Shown: positions 9,988 through 19,850, counted from the stretch's first letter. The stretch is DNA of 64,000 nucleotides from an uncultured Gemmata sp. (GCA_937924775.1 CALDUT010000007.1:124001-188000), one strand, 5' to 3'. Numbers and translations: made by a program. Notes: a model not told the origin generated them from the sequence alone.

Positions 9988-10164
9988 GGGGCGGTCTCCA
10001 GCCATTGGCGCGGGGGTATGCGATCGCGACATAGATGATACGCACCGCCCGACGCAGCGGTTCGCGGATATCGTAGCAACCGAACCGGCCGCGGCGAGCG
10101 ACTCGGCGCCGGAAAGCTTGTCGGAACGTCGGATCGGCGATAAGTTCCTGGAAGGAGCAGGGCC

Positions 10165-10947
10165 ATGACCGACGCACCACGCCACCAGCCGATGACAAAG
10201 CCACCTCGTGTCGAACGGGAATTCGGTGTGCCTTTTCCCGGAGTCATTCTCGACCCCACGCAGTGGACGCAAACCACCCTGAAGGCCATGCCGGCGGGCC
10301 ACTTACACTGGCCGCAACTGTTTGGCCGCTCGGCCCCGGTGGTTCTGGATATCGGCTGCGGCAATGGCCGGTATCTGATCGGCTCGGCCTTGGCCCGGCC
10401 CGATCACGATCATCTGGGCGTGGACATTCTCCCGGTGGTCATTCGGTATGCCCGCAAACGGGGGAATCAACGCGGCTGTACCAATTTGAAATTCGCGGTC
10501 TTAGGCGGCCGCGAATTGCTGGAAAAGCACGTTCCGCCCCAGTCCGTCGCGGAAATTCACTGCTATCACCCGCAGCCCTACTACGATCCGGCCCAAATGC
10601 ACCGGCGCTTGATTACCCCGCAGTTTCTGGCGTTGGTTCACCGGGCGTTGGTTCCGGGGGGGGTGTTTGTGATCCAAACCGATAATCCCGGTTACTGGCA
10701 GTACCTCCGCGCGGTGGTGCCGGTCTTTTTTGACTTCACGGAATGGCCCGGGCCCTGGCCGGACGCTCCGCGCGGCCGGACCCGCCGGGAAATCCTCGCC
10801 TTGCAGAAAAAATTGCCGGTTTTCCGGGCCCTCGCCTACGCGCGCCGCACGTTCCGCGACACCGAAGCGGTGGCCGTCGCGGAAACGCTGCCCCCGCCGA
10901 CCTTCGATGCCGATCGCCGCCTCCGCGCGCTGGACCGCTTCGCGTAG
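10165..10947 (+). CDS. TrmB-like SAM-dependent methyltransferase
   Basis: A 260-residue Rossmann-fold methyltransferase. The SAM-binding motif LDIGCGNGR (61-69) is followed by [17 protein letters not shown], which fits the tRNA (guanine-N7)-methyltransferase family (EC 2.1.1.33). The family segment ending in RRL...PxFL is present ([10 protein letters not shown], about 147-155). The preceding motif, normally PDPWPKxRH, is replaced by [11 protein letters not shown] (132-142). The protein may therefore be a paralogue with another substrate, or a divergent TrmB. The start has AAGGAG eight bases upstream. Divergent from the ABC exporter genes with 177 bases between; the ABC1 kinase gene follows 63 bases downstream. 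Confidence 0.72.
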   Translation: MTDAPRHQPMTKPPRVEREFGVPFPGVILDPTQWTQTTLKAMPAGHLHWPQLFGRSAPVVLDIGCGNGRYLIGSALARPDHDHLGVDILPVVIRYARKRGNQRGCTNLKFAVLGGRELLEKHVPPQSVAEIHCYHPQPYYDPAQMHRRLITPQFLALVHRALVPGGVFVIQTDNPGYWQYLRAVVPVFFDFTEWPGPWPDAPRGRTRREILALQKKLPVFRALAYARRTFRDTEAVAVAETLPPPTFDADRRLRALDRFA

Positions 10948-11010
10948 CCCCACCGATTGCTACGATAATCCCAGTGCCCATCGGTCCAGAGGGCATTTCC
11001 CCAACCGTTT

Positions 11011-12711
11011 TTGCCTGTGATCAACCTCACCGACATTCCTCGGCTGGCCCGCAGCCTGACCCGGCTGATCGAAATTACCCGCACCCTGGCGAAATACGGC
11101 CTCGCTGATGCCATCGCTCGCCTCGATTCCCGCTTTGTCCGCCGCGTGACCGCGTTCACCGGGCTGGCAAAGCTGTCCGAAGGTTCCCGCGAAACCCGGA
11201 TTCGCTTGGTATTGACGGAACTCGGCACCACCTTCATCAAATTCGGGCAAGTCCTCAGTACCCGGCGTGACCTCATCGGCCCGGTCTTGGGCGACGAACT
11301 GGCCCAGTTGCAATCCCATGTCCCCGCCGACCCCTTCGAGGCTACTCGGGCGACGGTGGAGGCCGAATTGGGCCGCCCGTTGGCGGAGCTGTTCCAGCAT
11401 TTCGAACCCGAGCCGGTGGCCTCGGCCAGTATCGGCCAGGTGCATCGGGCGATTCTGCCCGACGGTCGCAAAGTGGCCGTGAAGGTCCAGCACCCGGATA
11501 TTCTGCACCGGATAGAAGACGATTTGGCCATTCTCAGTGAATTGGCGATTCTCGCGGAACACTACCTGCCGGAATTTCGCCCTTACCGGCCGGTCGCGGT
11601 TGTCGCGGAGTTCGAACGCATCTTGTGGCGGGAACTGGATTTCCGTCGCGAATTGCGGAATTTACAGCTGTTCCGCAATGCCTTCCACGACAATCCGACG
11701 GTCCGCTTTCCGGAGCCGCACCCGCACCTGTCCAGTAGCCGGGTGCTGACCATGGAATGGTTCGATGGCATTCCCTTCAGCCAGCCGGAGGCGATCACCG
11801 CGGCCGGCGGCCACCTCGGCGAACTGGCCCGCCGCGGCGCGAAAGCCTTCCTCGACATGATCTTCCGCCACGGTCTGTTCCATGCCGATCCCCACCCGGG
11901 CAACGTCTTCTACCTCCGGCCCTGCTCGGAATACCCCGGGGGAGCGATCGGGCTGATCGATGTGGGGATGGTCGGCCGGATCGATGACCGGATGCGGGAA
12001 CGGATCGACCGGGCCGTCCTTGCGGTGCTGCGCAAAGATTCCGCGACTGTTACCGAATTGATCGTTCAAGTCGGCGATGTACCGCCGCGTTTCGACGTGG
12101 CCGCCCTGGAATGCGAAGTTGCGGAACAGATCGCCTTCTACCACGGCATGCCGCTCGAACAATTCCAACTTGGCACCGCGCTCAACGAACTGACCGAAGC
12201 CATCCGCCGCTACCACGTGATGCTGCCGACACCGCTGGCTCTCTTGTTGCGGGTGCTGGTGATGCTAGAAGGGACCGGTCGACGCTTGGCTCCCGATTTC
12301 AACCTGGTGGAACTGCTAGAGGATTACAGCCGCTCGGGGGGATTGCAACGCCTGTCGCCCAAACGGGCATTCCATCGATTGCTCAGCACACTGCAGGATT
12401 GGGACGACGTTTTCCGCACTCTGCCGCGACATCTGGGGCACTTGCTGCGTCGCATGCAGCGGCAAGAACTGGTGGTGCAGCTCAGCCACCGGCACTTGGA
12501 ACCGTCGGTGAATCGTTTGGTCTTCGGCTGGATTATCAGTGCGTTGTTTGTGGGTTCGGCGATGCTGTGGGCGGCGAAGGCCCCGCCCCTGTGGAACGAC
12601 ATTTCCATCTTCGGGGCCGCGGGTTTCATCATCAGCGCGATCTCGGCCTATCGTTTACTGCGGGCGATTCAACACTCCGGCAAACTCGAAGACCCTGACG
12701 AGCCGCCCTGA
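11011..12711 (+). CDS. ABC1/UbiB family atypical protein kinase
   Basis: A 566-residue member of the ADCK/UbiB family, usually linked to ubiquinone or other isoprenoid-lipid metabolism through an atypical kinase/ATPase fold. Hallmarks: KFGQ (77-80), the Ala-rich-loop position SASIGQVH (138-145), the lysine strand KVAVKVQ (154-160), catalytic HADPHPGN (291-298) and a metal-binding IDVGM (316-320) in place of DFG. Two C-terminal hydrophobic helices (about 510-526 and 533-552) are also family-typical. The start codon is TTG at 11011 with no clear ribosome site; GTG at 11017 is equally possible. Adjacent to the TrmB-like gene but not overlapping it. The planctomycete quinone target is not known from this sequence. 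Confidence 0.9.
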   Translation: MPVINLTDIPRLARSLTRLIEITRTLAKYGLADAIARLDSRFVRRVTAFTGLAKLSEGSRETRIRLVLTELGTTFIKFGQVLSTRRDLIGPVLGDELAQLQSHVPADPFEATRATVEAELGRPLAELFQHFEPEPVASASIGQVHRAILPDGRKVAVKVQHPDILHRIEDDLAILSELAILAEHYLPEFRPYRPVAVVAEFERILWRELDFRRELRNLQLFRNAFHDNPTVRFPEPHPHLSSSRVLTMEWFDGIPFSQPEAITAAGGHLGELARRGAKAFLDMIFRHGLFHADPHPGNVFYLRPCSEYPGGAIGLIDVGMVGRIDDRMRERIDRAVLAVLRKDSATVTELIVQVGDVPPRFDVAALECEVAEQIAFYHGMPLEQFQLGTALNELTEAIRRYHVMLPTPLALLLRVLVMLEGTGRRLAPDFNLVELLEDYSRSGGLQRLSPKRAFHRLLSTLQDWDDVFRTLPRHLGHLLRRMQRQELVVQLSHRHLEPSVNRLVFGWIISALFVGSAMLWAAKAPPLWNDISIFGAAGFIISAISAYRLLRAIQHSGKLEDPDEPP

Positions 12712-12758
12712 CCCGCTGCAGAGCCACCGCGGCGGCCAGTGGGGGAGACTTCCGGCGG

Positions 12759-13175
12759 TTAGTCATCGCTCGGAGCAGGCCGGGGCGTCGTCGCAGCAGA
12801 AATTTTCCCGGTTGCGGCCAGCCAGGTCCGGGCGAGGGCCAGGGTCACCCCGTGGGGGCCTTCGCCGTTGGCTTCTACCGTTGTACCCTCGGCAGTCAGT
12901 GAACCGGTCCAGCGGCCATCCGCGCTGCGGCTGATCGTCATCTGCGTGCCGGGGGGCAGTTGCCGGAAAGCCTCGCCTTTCTTGGGAATGGCCGCGGCGG
13001 CTTGTCGTTGGGCTTCGTGGAGTTTGGCCACGCACACCTCGCAGCGGGTTTTCTGAAACTTGGCCAAACGCTGCGCCCGGTAGCGATCGACCGCGTAATG
13101 TTGAAATTCCCGCAAGCATCCACACGCCCGGGCGACCAACGGCCGCGCAATGACCTGTCCCGACGGTTGACCCAT
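12759..13175 (-). CDS. Small hypothetical protein
   Basis: A 138-residue protein that I do not recognise. The N-terminal half is basic and helical with a CGC near residue 18 and a CEVC near 46, perhaps a small metal site. The C-terminal half has a beta-rich stretch (TQMTISRSADGRWTGSLTAEG) and ends in Pro/Ala/Asp-rich sequence. No signal peptide or membrane segment. The ATG at 13175 has AAGGAAG about seven bases upstream, which supports the start. It is convergent with the ABC1 kinase gene (47 bases between stops). Probably cytoplasmic. Confidence 0.6.
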   Translation of the reverse strand: MGQPSGQVIARPLVARACGCLREFQHYAVDRYRAQRLAKFQKTRCEVCVAKLHEAQRQAAAAIPKKGEAFRQLPPGTQMTISRSADGRWTGSLTAEGTTVEANGEGPHGVTLALARTWLAATGKISAATTPRPAPSDD

Positions 13176-13509
13176 CGCTGCTTCCTTTGTGCTACAGTGG
13201 GAAATTCGTTCTTAAGGTAGGAATTCTCTTATAGTTACAACACGACAACCGGTTGGCCACGGGGAAACCGTTTCTCCGGGGCGTTGGTCTGTAGCGGTTA
13301 TTGGTTGACGAGGCGAGAGCCGCCCTGGCCGGCCTTCTTGGCGGTCGCCAGACGCGTGTCTCCCCGCGGCTGGGGGCAACGGCCGGTCGGAGGGTCGGGG
13401 AGGAAACCGCCGCGAGGAGGATCGCGGACTTTCCCTCCGAAAAGGACCGGGGATGCACGAAGCTCCCGTTACGGCAGGGGGCCGTGGGTCGGGGGTTGGA
13501 CCGGCGGTT
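13176..13509. other. Gene-free stretch between small hypothetical gene and topA
   Basis: About 330 bases without a convincing gene. The part next to the small hypothetical gene is AT-rich (around 13205-13240) and probably holds its promoter. The rest is very GC-rich with short imperfect hairpins. Short open frames here have no ribosome site and unnatural composition (Pro/Arg-rich). Confidence 0.5.
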
Positions 13510-16485
13510 TCAGGACGCATTCGCGGCCTGTTGGGCCATCGCGGCCTCGATTTTGGCTTGCAGTTCGGGGGTGATTTTCCCTTTACCTTTACAATCGGGA
13601 TATTTGGAACAGGCCAGATAGAACCCCGGGCCGAAGCGCGATTTCATCAATTTCAGCGGGGCCCCGCATTCGCTGCATTCCTCAGTGATTTCTACATCGG
13701 GGAGGGCCGGTTTCTTCTTCTCGGTTTTCTCAGGCGGCGGGGGCAGGAGGTCTTTGAGCTTTTCCCGCAATTGGGCGTTGATCGATTTGGTCGCCCGGCA
13801 TTGGGGGTAGCCGCTGCAGGCCAGAAACGGTCCGCGCCAGGAGTTTTTCACAATCATCGGGGAGCCGCATTTCTCGCAGTGGATCCCGGTTTCCGGGGGG
13901 CGTACCGGCTGGCCGTGTTCATCGCAATCGGAGATGAACTTACAGTTGCGATCGGGGCATTGCACGTACTTTTTGCCGGCTTTGCTGGCTTTGAGCAGCA
14001 GATTGTGTTTCTGGCACCGGGGACATAGGTGGGCCGTGGGCAAGGCGGTGACCACCGGCTGGCCATTGGGCCCCAAGTTCATGGTGGTGGGGCACTCCGG
14101 GGCCCCTTCGCAGGTGAAGAACGTGCCGAAACGGCCTTCTTTTTTCACCATGAACTTACCGCAGGCAGGGCAGGTGATGTCGGTGACTGTTGGGCCTTCG
14201 ATCGGCTTGCCATCGGGCCCGACTTTGTAGGTGCAGGGGTTCTCCTTATCCTTCCAACCAGTGCAGCCCAGGAAGTAGCCCCCGGTTTTGGCGGTGTAGC
14301 GTTTCTCCAGGAAGCGACCGCATTTGGGACAGACTTCGTCGGTGACGGTCCGCGGTGATTCCATTTCCTTGTCGGCTTTCTTCAAATCCGCGGAGAAGGG
14401 TTCCCAGAATTCATTGAGAACATCCACATACTGGTATTTGCCGGTTTCGATTTCATCCAGCTCATCTTCAAAATGGCTGGTGAACTTCAAATCCATGATC
14501 TTGGGGAAGTGTTTGACGAGCAGATCGGTGACCACTTTGCCGATTTCGGTCGCGTAGAACCGACCTTTTTCCTGGGTCACGTAACCGCGTTTCTGGATAG
14601 TGCTGATGATGGTGGCGTAGGTACTGGGCCGGCCAATGCCTTCTTTTTCGAGGGCTTTGACCAACGAGCCTTCATTGTACCGGGGTGGCGGCTGCGTGAA
14701 GTGCTGCGTTTCAAACAGATCGAGCCGCTGCAAGGTATCGTTTTCCTGAACGGGGGGCAGCTCGGGTTCGTCTTGCCGGCCTACCGGCGGCAGCACGCGG
14801 CGGTAGCCATCGAAGCGGACCACGCGGCCGCTGGCTCGAAACACGCCCCGACCGGCGGTGATCTCGTAGGTGGTCACTTCCAGCTCAGCGGGGTTGCACT
14901 GGCTGGCAACGAACCGCCGCCAGATCAGCTCGTAGAGCCGGTATTGATCGCCGCCTAAGCCGGCGGCCTGCGCCCGGGCCGGCGTGAGCGTGACATCCGT
15001 CGGCCGAATGGCCTCGTGGCCTTCTTGGGCAGTTTTGCCCGACTTATAAACGTGGGGCGCATCGGGCAGATACCGCAGACCCAGGCGGGCATCAGTGCGG
15101 ATGAATTCGCGGACCGCTTCCAGGGCATCAGTGGAAACGCGGGTGCTGTCGGTCCGCATGTAAGTGATGAGCGCTGTTTGGCCCAAGCCTTCCAGCTCCA
15201 CGCCTTCGTAGAGTTTCTGCGCCGTTTGCATAGTGCGGCTGGCACTGAAACGCAGACGGACGTTGGCTTGCTGCTGCAGGGTGCTAGTGGTAAATGGTGG
15301 CAGCGGCCGATCGAGGCGATTCTTCTTCTCCACTTTGGCGACAACGAAGGGAACTCCGGCCAAAGCTTTCACCACAGCATCCGCGGCTTGTTCGTTGGGC
15401 AGTTGCGGTTCGGCGCCGTCCCATTTGGTCAGCTCGGCCAGGAACGCGTGTTCCGGCGGGGTGGGCAGACCGGTGAGCCCCGACCCCACCGATGCTTTGG
15501 GGTCGCCGTCGTCGCTGGGCGTATCGCTGGTTTCGACATCGACAACGGGTTCGTCGTCGCCCAAGGTGTCGTCGTCCGAGGGTTTGTGCCACTCGACTTT
15601 CTTGGGGGCCTCTTTCTTTTTGGCGAAAATCTTGGATCGGGCCGGATCGGCCGTCCACGGTACCACCACGCCCTGCGGGGCCAACAGCGCGGTGATCTTC
15701 CAATATTCCTCCGGTTGGAAGGCTTCGATTTCCCGTTCGCGATCGACGATCAGCTTGACCGCGACCGATTGGACCCGCCCGGCACTCAAGCGGCTGGCCA
15801 CCTTCTTGCCCAGCAGGTTCGACAAGGGGAAACCGACTACCCGATCCATCGCCCGGCGGGCTTCCTGGGCCGATACCTTCAATTCATTGATCTTGTCGGG
15901 GGCATTGACCGCCTCGGTGATGGCCTTTTTAGTGATTTCGTTGAAGCGAATGCGAAACGTTTTGGATTCGGGCAGTTTCAGCTCATCGGCGATGTGCCAG
16001 GCGATCGATTCGCCTTCGCGGTCCGGGTCGCTGGCCAGCAGGATACGGTTGGCCCCCTGGGCCGCCTGGCCGATTTCGTCGAGAATCTGTTTGGGGCTGC
16101 GGCGACGTCGCCCGGGCCGATCGTCGTCGCCGCGGCCATCGTCGACCACATAGCGGAGCTTCCAGCCGCCGGCGATGTCGATCCCCGCTACGGCCTCGCC
16201 TTTCTTTTTGGAGGTATCCAGATCACGCACATGCCCGTAGCTGGCTAGCACCCGGTAGCCGGGCCCCAGGTACTTGTTGATCGTTTTCGCCTTGGCGGGC
16301 GATTCGACGATGACCAAATCGTAGCCGCCCCGGCCAGCTTCTGCGGGCTGGCCATTGGTTTGGGCAGAAGCCGTTTTCTTCATTTTGGCCGGAGAAGCCC
16401 GTTTCGGGCGGGGGGAAGCCGGGCGGGATCGTCGCGACGCCGACGCGGGCAGGTCGGTCGCCGGTTTCTTCCGTGGCGTTGGCAC
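13510..16485 (-). CDS. topA: DNA topoisomerase I (type IA)
   Basis: A 991-residue type IA topoisomerase that relaxes negative supercoils through a 5'-phosphotyrosine intermediate. The Toprim domain begins LVIVESPAKAKTINKYLG (about 57-74) with the acidic triad region DPDREGE; the catalytic tyrosine is Tyr442 in ITYMRTDST. Five C-terminal zinc ribbons with paired Cys (starting CPKCGRFL, CPACGKFM, CPRCQKHN, CEKCGSPM and CSECGAPL) occupy roughly the last 270 residues. An N-terminal Lys/Arg/Pro/Ala-rich tail of about 50 residues and an Asp-rich insertion around 300-345 are unusual compared with E. coli TopA (865 residues). The start is GTG at 16485; ATG at 16383 is an alternative that removes much of the basic tail. 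Divergent from the PpiD-like gene. Confidence 0.96.
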   Translation of the reverse strand: MPTPRKKPATDLPASASRRSRPASPRPKRASPAKMKKTASAQTNGQPAEAGRGGYDLVIVESPAKAKTINKYLGPGYRVLASYGHVRDLDTSKKKGEAVAGIDIAGGWKLRYVVDDGRGDDDRPGRRRRSPKQILDEIGQAAQGANRILLASDPDREGESIAWHIADELKLPESKTFRIRFNEITKKAITEAVNAPDKINELKVSAQEARRAMDRVVGFPLSNLLGKKVASRLSAGRVQSVAVKLIVDREREIEAFQPEEYWKITALLAPQGVVVPWTADPARSKIFAKKKEAPKKVEWHKPSDDDTLGDDEPVVDVETSDTPSDDGDPKASVGSGLTGLPTPPEHAFLAELTKWDGAEPQLPNEQAADAVVKALAGVPFVVAKVEKKNRLDRPLPPFTTSTLQQQANVRLRFSASRTMQTAQKLYEGVELEGLGQTALITYMRTDSTRVSTDALEAVREFIRTDARLGLRYLPDAPHVYKSGKTAQEGHEAIRPTDVTLTPARAQAAGLGGDQYRLYELIWRRFVASQCNPAELEVTTYEITAGRGVFRASGRVVRFDGYRRVLPPVGRQDEPELPPVQENDTLQRLDLFETQHFTQPPPRYNEGSLVKALEKEGIGRPSTYATIISTIQKRGYVTQEKGRFYATEIGKVVTDLLVKHFPKIMDLKFTSHFEDELDEIETGKYQYVDVLNEFWEPFSADLKKADKEMESPRTVTDEVCPKCGRFLEKRYTAKTGGYFLGCTGWKDKENPCTYKVGPDGKPIEGPTVTDITCPACGKFMVKKEGRFGTFFTCEGAPECPTTMNLGPNGQPVVTALPTAHLCPRCQKHNLLLKASKAGKKYVQCPDRNCKFISDCDEHGQPVRPPETGIHCEKCGSPMIVKNSWRGPFLACSGYPQCRATKSINAQLREKLKDLLPPPPEKTEKKKPALPDVEITEECSECGAPLKLMKSRFGPGFYLACSKYPDCKGKGKITPELQAKIEAAMAQQAANAS

Positions 16486-16796
16486 TCCATCAACTCCGTC
16501 TGCAAGTGAGTCCGTTGGGGGCTGAGCGATGGCCGCGAGGGTGTTGGGATTTCCGCGGGGGCAACCTCAGCGCTATCGTCGGCACACCATATAGAAGGAC
16601 CCGGCGGGCGGCGAGACGCTTTTGGGTAATTGTTTTCCCCACGCTGGTGGCCGAGTCGCGCTGATTCCAATTGTTTGGGCCACTACAATCGCTACAATCG
16701 CTATCGTTCATCACCCTTAGTACAGCGATACGCGGGCTGTCAACCCCCTGGGTCTGGTTTGTGGTCGGCGCGGCTGCCGTAACTTGAGGAACGACA
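16486..16796. promoter_or_regulatory. Divergent intergenic region between topA and the PpiD-like gene
   Basis: 311 bases that must carry promoters for both divergent genes. A 9-bp unit, CTACAATCG, is repeated in tandem at 16683-16700 and followed by a partial third copy (CTATCG). This may be a binding site for a shared regulator, but no known operator is recognisable. Confidence 0.4.
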
Positions 16797-19601
16797 ATGG
16801 CCTACAATCCTTTCAATATTTTTCGCCGCAACCAAAAAGCGCTCTTTGCCGTGCTGACCGTCTTTGTGATGATTGTCTTCACGTTATCCAGCGGGGTGGC
16901 CGGCGGCGACTTCTTCGAATCGTTTGCCCGCTGGTTGGGCTCTCGGGGGACTCGCGGTGATGCCGTCTGCCGGATCGACGGACGAACGATTTATGAAAGC
17001 GACCTCGACCGCAGCCTGCAATTCCAGCGGCTGATGGCCAACCGCTTCATGTTCAACGCGGCCTTGCAAACCACAGGCTCCCTTCTGGAATACGCCAACT
17101 CGCAAAGTTCCCGGCTCAGCGAACCCGGCAAGATGATGGCTAACGCCGCCCGCCGGGCCCTGACCAGCCTCGAACAGATGAGTAGCCCCGAATTCCGGAA
17201 TAACCCGCAGTTGATGCAACTGATCCTGCCGCAGCTGATTCAACAGGTCCAGCAGGCCGAGCAATTGATCGATGCGACCCTCGATTCTCCCGCGACCAAA
17301 AGCGAAGACAAAGACGTTGCCCGGGTTTACCGCACAATCTTCAACCTGCGTCGCCAATTGCAGCAATCGGGGGACGAACGTGAACACTACTTCATCAACG
17401 CACCCAACCGCAACCGTCGCGATCAGATCGAGTTCTTGCTGTGGGTGAAAAAAGCCGAACAACTGGGGATTCGCTACACCCGGGCCGATGTGGACCGCCT
17501 CATTCAGCGGGAATTCTACGGCTTTTTCCGCTCCGATGTGGACGTTCGCCGCCTGCTGCAGCAAACCCTGCAAGGCTTCACCATGGAGAAGTGCATGGAA
17601 GCCCTGGCCCAGGAATTCCAGGTGCGCACCGCGCAAACCGCGGTGCTGGGCTATTCGGGCCGGTTCCACAGCGCCCCCGCTTACCCAACGCCTTACGAAG
17701 CTTTCGAATTCTACCGCGACCAATGCAGCCCCACGGCCTACGAAGTGATTCCCATTCCGGCCAGCGCCTTTGTCGACAAAGTGACCGGAACACCGAGCGA
17801 TAACGAAATCCGCGATCTTTTCCGCAAGTATGAAAACGACGAACCCCATCCGCGCAACGAAACGCCTGGTTTCAAGGAACCCCGCAAGATTCGCGTGGCG
17901 TGGTTGGGTATCACCGGGGAAGAACCCTACTACAAGAAGCTCGCCGAAGAGCAAATACGCATCGGTGAGGTGATGGCCAAAGCTTCCGGGATGCTCACGG
18001 TCCCCGTCCCCGGGGCTTTGGACACCTGGGCGCTCGGCGCTGTCGCACCGTTGATGCTTAAAGAACCGGCGGTGGCCGCGGCCTACAATCGCTACCGCGA
18101 GCAGTTCAACTTCCAACTGCGCAACGCCTACCACGATGAACAAGTCTTCATACGCGACCTGTTGCCCTCCAGTGTGGTGCGGCCCGGGGTGTTAGCCACG
18201 ACCTTGGGCGGCTTCGTGGGCCAAACGGCCGGAGCTGGCAACCCCCTTACTGCTGTGGCAGTTTCTCTGGCCGCCCCGATAGGTTACGAAATCCGCGATC
18301 GCATCAAAGTGGGCCTGCCGCTGGTTTTGGGCACGATTCCCAGCCCCGGCGCTTTGGCCACCACGCTCAGCGGTGCGGTGGCGGCTGAAGCGAATTTGCC
18401 TCAGCCGCTGCCCATCGAATTCAAACGGGCAGAATTGTTGCAAGAAACCATCGACGCCCGCGCCCGGGCCTTGGCCTTTGGTGAAGAACCCCGGCCCGGC
18501 GACTTCAACCCGACCCGACCCCGTGAGAAAGGTGACATCGCCCGCTTCATCGACGAACTGAAAAAACTCTCCAACGACGGCCGACCCAAAGACAAAGACA
18601 AAGAAGCCGTCGAAAACTACATCCAGCAGTTCATCGCCACCCGCGGGCTGACACGCTTCGGGGCTTCCACCGAACCGCGAGATGAATGGAGCCTCGAAGA
18701 CGACCCCGGCCTTCAGGAACTGGTAGAGGCGCACCGCAAAAGTGTTGTTTTGGCGAAATTGCAGGCCGCGCACGGCGGTGGGGAGCCGTACTTCCCCTTT
18801 GGTCAATCGTTTTTCTGGAAAACCGAATTCTCCCTCAGCGGCACGCAACGCAGCCCCACCAGTGGCCTGTATCTCGCCGATCCCTTCCCGCCCCGAGCCC
18901 GCGACGAACGCGACGGCGACCCCCGTTATGTGGTCTGGCGAACCGAAGACATTCCGCCGCGGAAAATGAACGTGACCACCGCCCGCGACGCGGTTATCGC
19001 TGCCTGGAAACGGATGGAAGCCCGCAAACTGGCCCAGCAATACGCCAACCAACTGGCCGACGCCATCCGGGCTTACGACAAATCCGACCCCTACTTCCTC
19101 GGCCAATTCCTCGCCGATAAGGCCTTCGCCTTCCAACGCGACATCACCAACCCCAAAGCTCTGCAACGGGCGCGGAAGTTCCGCATCAACGACGTCGCCC
19201 CGTGGGTCAGCCAACCGTTCCTCGGCGGCCTGCGGCCGTTCGAGCTACCCGAATCGGAGAATATTCCTTACCCCACCGCGGCGATGCGCCAGGCCTTGCT
19301 CGACAACCGCGACAAACCCGCCAAAACTGTTCTCGTGCTGCCCGACGCTCCCAGAGACACCTTCTATGTGGCCACGCTGATCGAACGCACCCTCAAAACG
19401 CCTAGCGACTTCAAGGAGAACGTTTATTCCCGCACCGGCAATGCCCAACAGATCCTCAGTTTGCACCGCGACGAGGTCATCAAACACTCCCGAACGTCTG
19501 TGATCGATCTGCTGAAACGCGAGTTTCGCTACGAAGAAACCGAGGAGCAAAAGAAAAAGTTGGACGAAAACGCCAAAGCCGGCAACCGCAACTGGGACTA
19601 G
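16797..19601 (+). CDS. Membrane-anchored PpiD/SurA-like protein
   Basis: A 934-residue protein beginning MAYNPFNIFRRNQKALFAVL with a single N-terminal membrane helix (about 14-35), the layout of PpiD-type periplasmic folding factors. After the anchor comes CRIDGRTIYESDLDRSLQFQRL, the SurA-N-like segment (a short beta pair and a long helix). A later part (about 330-390: TPSDNEIRDLFRKYEND ... KIRVAWLGI) resembles the linker before a parvulin domain, but I see no clear parvulin active-site pattern. The insert around 395-520 is hydrophobic and glycine-rich and is unusual. The C-terminus is charged. The role as a chaperone or foldase at the cytoplasmic membrane is inferred. A weak AGGAACGACA ribosome site precedes the ATG. 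Confidence 0.68.
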   Translation: MAYNPFNIFRRNQKALFAVLTVFVMIVFTLSSGVAGGDFFESFARWLGSRGTRGDAVCRIDGRTIYESDLDRSLQFQRLMANRFMFNAALQTTGSLLEYANSQSSRLSEPGKMMANAARRALTSLEQMSSPEFRNNPQLMQLILPQLIQQVQQAEQLIDATLDSPATKSEDKDVARVYRTIFNLRRQLQQSGDEREHYFINAPNRNRRDQIEFLLWVKKAEQLGIRYTRADVDRLIQREFYGFFRSDVDVRRLLQQTLQGFTMEKCMEALAQEFQVRTAQTAVLGYSGRFHSAPAYPTPYEAFEFYRDQCSPTAYEVIPIPASAFVDKVTGTPSDNEIRDLFRKYENDEPHPRNETPGFKEPRKIRVAWLGITGEEPYYKKLAEEQIRIGEVMAKASGMLTVPVPGALDTWALGAVAPLMLKEPAVAAAYNRYREQFNFQLRNAYHDEQVFIRDLLPSSVVRPGVLATTLGGFVGQTAGAGNPLTAVAVSLAAPIGYEIRDRIKVGLPLVLGTIPSPGALATTLSGAVAAEANLPQPLPIEFKRAELLQETIDARARALAFGEEPRPGDFNPTRPREKGDIARFIDELKKLSNDGRPKDKDKEAVENYIQQFIATRGLTRFGASTEPRDEWSLEDDPGLQELVEAHRKSVVLAKLQAAHGGGEPYFPFGQSFFWKTEFSLSGTQRSPTSGLYLADPFPPRARDERDGDPRYVVWRTEDIPPRKMNVTTARDAVIAAWKRMEARKLAQQYANQLADAIRAYDKSDPYFLGQFLADKAFAFQRDITNPKALQRARKFRINDVAPWVSQPFLGGLRPFELPESENIPYPTAAMRQALLDNRDKPAKTVLVLPDAPRDTFYVATLIERTLKTPSDFKENVYSRTGNAQQILSLHRDEVIKHSRTSVIDLLKREFRYEETEEQKKKLDENAKAGNRNWD

Positions 19602-19751
19602 GTGAGTGAGGAACTGGCCCGGCGACTACCGCTGCTGACAGGAAGCGGGGACAACGCAGGGGGAATGGTGTTGACAGACGGAAACCGGCCTGGCGGGTTT
19701 TCCTGGGAAACGAAACGCCCCGGTCGAGCGGTCGCGGCATTAGCGAGGAGG

Positions 19752-19819
19752 TGATGTCTAATTTTGGCGAAAAATGTTCCACGTGGAACGTCGGCGATTG
19801 TTAGAATGTCACGCCGAAG
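19752..19819. repeat. Long repeat copy A surrounding a parS-like site
   Basis: This 68-base block is repeated at 32676-32741. Shared parts in order are TGATGTCTA, TTTTGG, AAATGTTCCACGTGGAACG, TCGGC, TGTTAGAATGTC and GAAG, with a two-base length difference before parS. Identity well beyond the palindrome suggests that the whole block, not just the 16-mer, is under selection or was duplicated. Confidence 0.85.
19775..19790. promoter_or_regulatory. parS-like centromere site 1
   Basis: TGTTCCACGTGGAACG contains the 14-bp perfect palindrome GTTCCACGTGGAAC and differs by one end base from the parS form TGTTCCACGTGGAACA bound by chromosomal ParB proteins in many bacteria. ParB loads here and spreads for chromosome segregation. 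It lies in a gene-free gap, as expected for a functional site. parA and parB are not in this window. Confidence 0.75.
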
Positions 19820-19832
19820 GGGCGACCGCTAT

Positions 19833-19850
19833 TGAGTATACGTATACTCA
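19833..19850. repeat. 18-bp perfect palindrome next to parS-like site 1
   Basis: TGAGTATACGTATACTCA is a perfect palindrome 42 bases downstream of parS-like site 1, in AT-rich sequence. The half motif GTATAC recurs in the second parS region at 32839-32844. It looks like a dimeric protein binding site; the protein is unknown. Confidence 0.6.

Noticed and set aside
15016-16248. A 410-codon open frame on the + strand opposite topA
   Set aside because: topA motifs are unambiguous on the - strand; the + strand frame has no recognisable domain or start signal.
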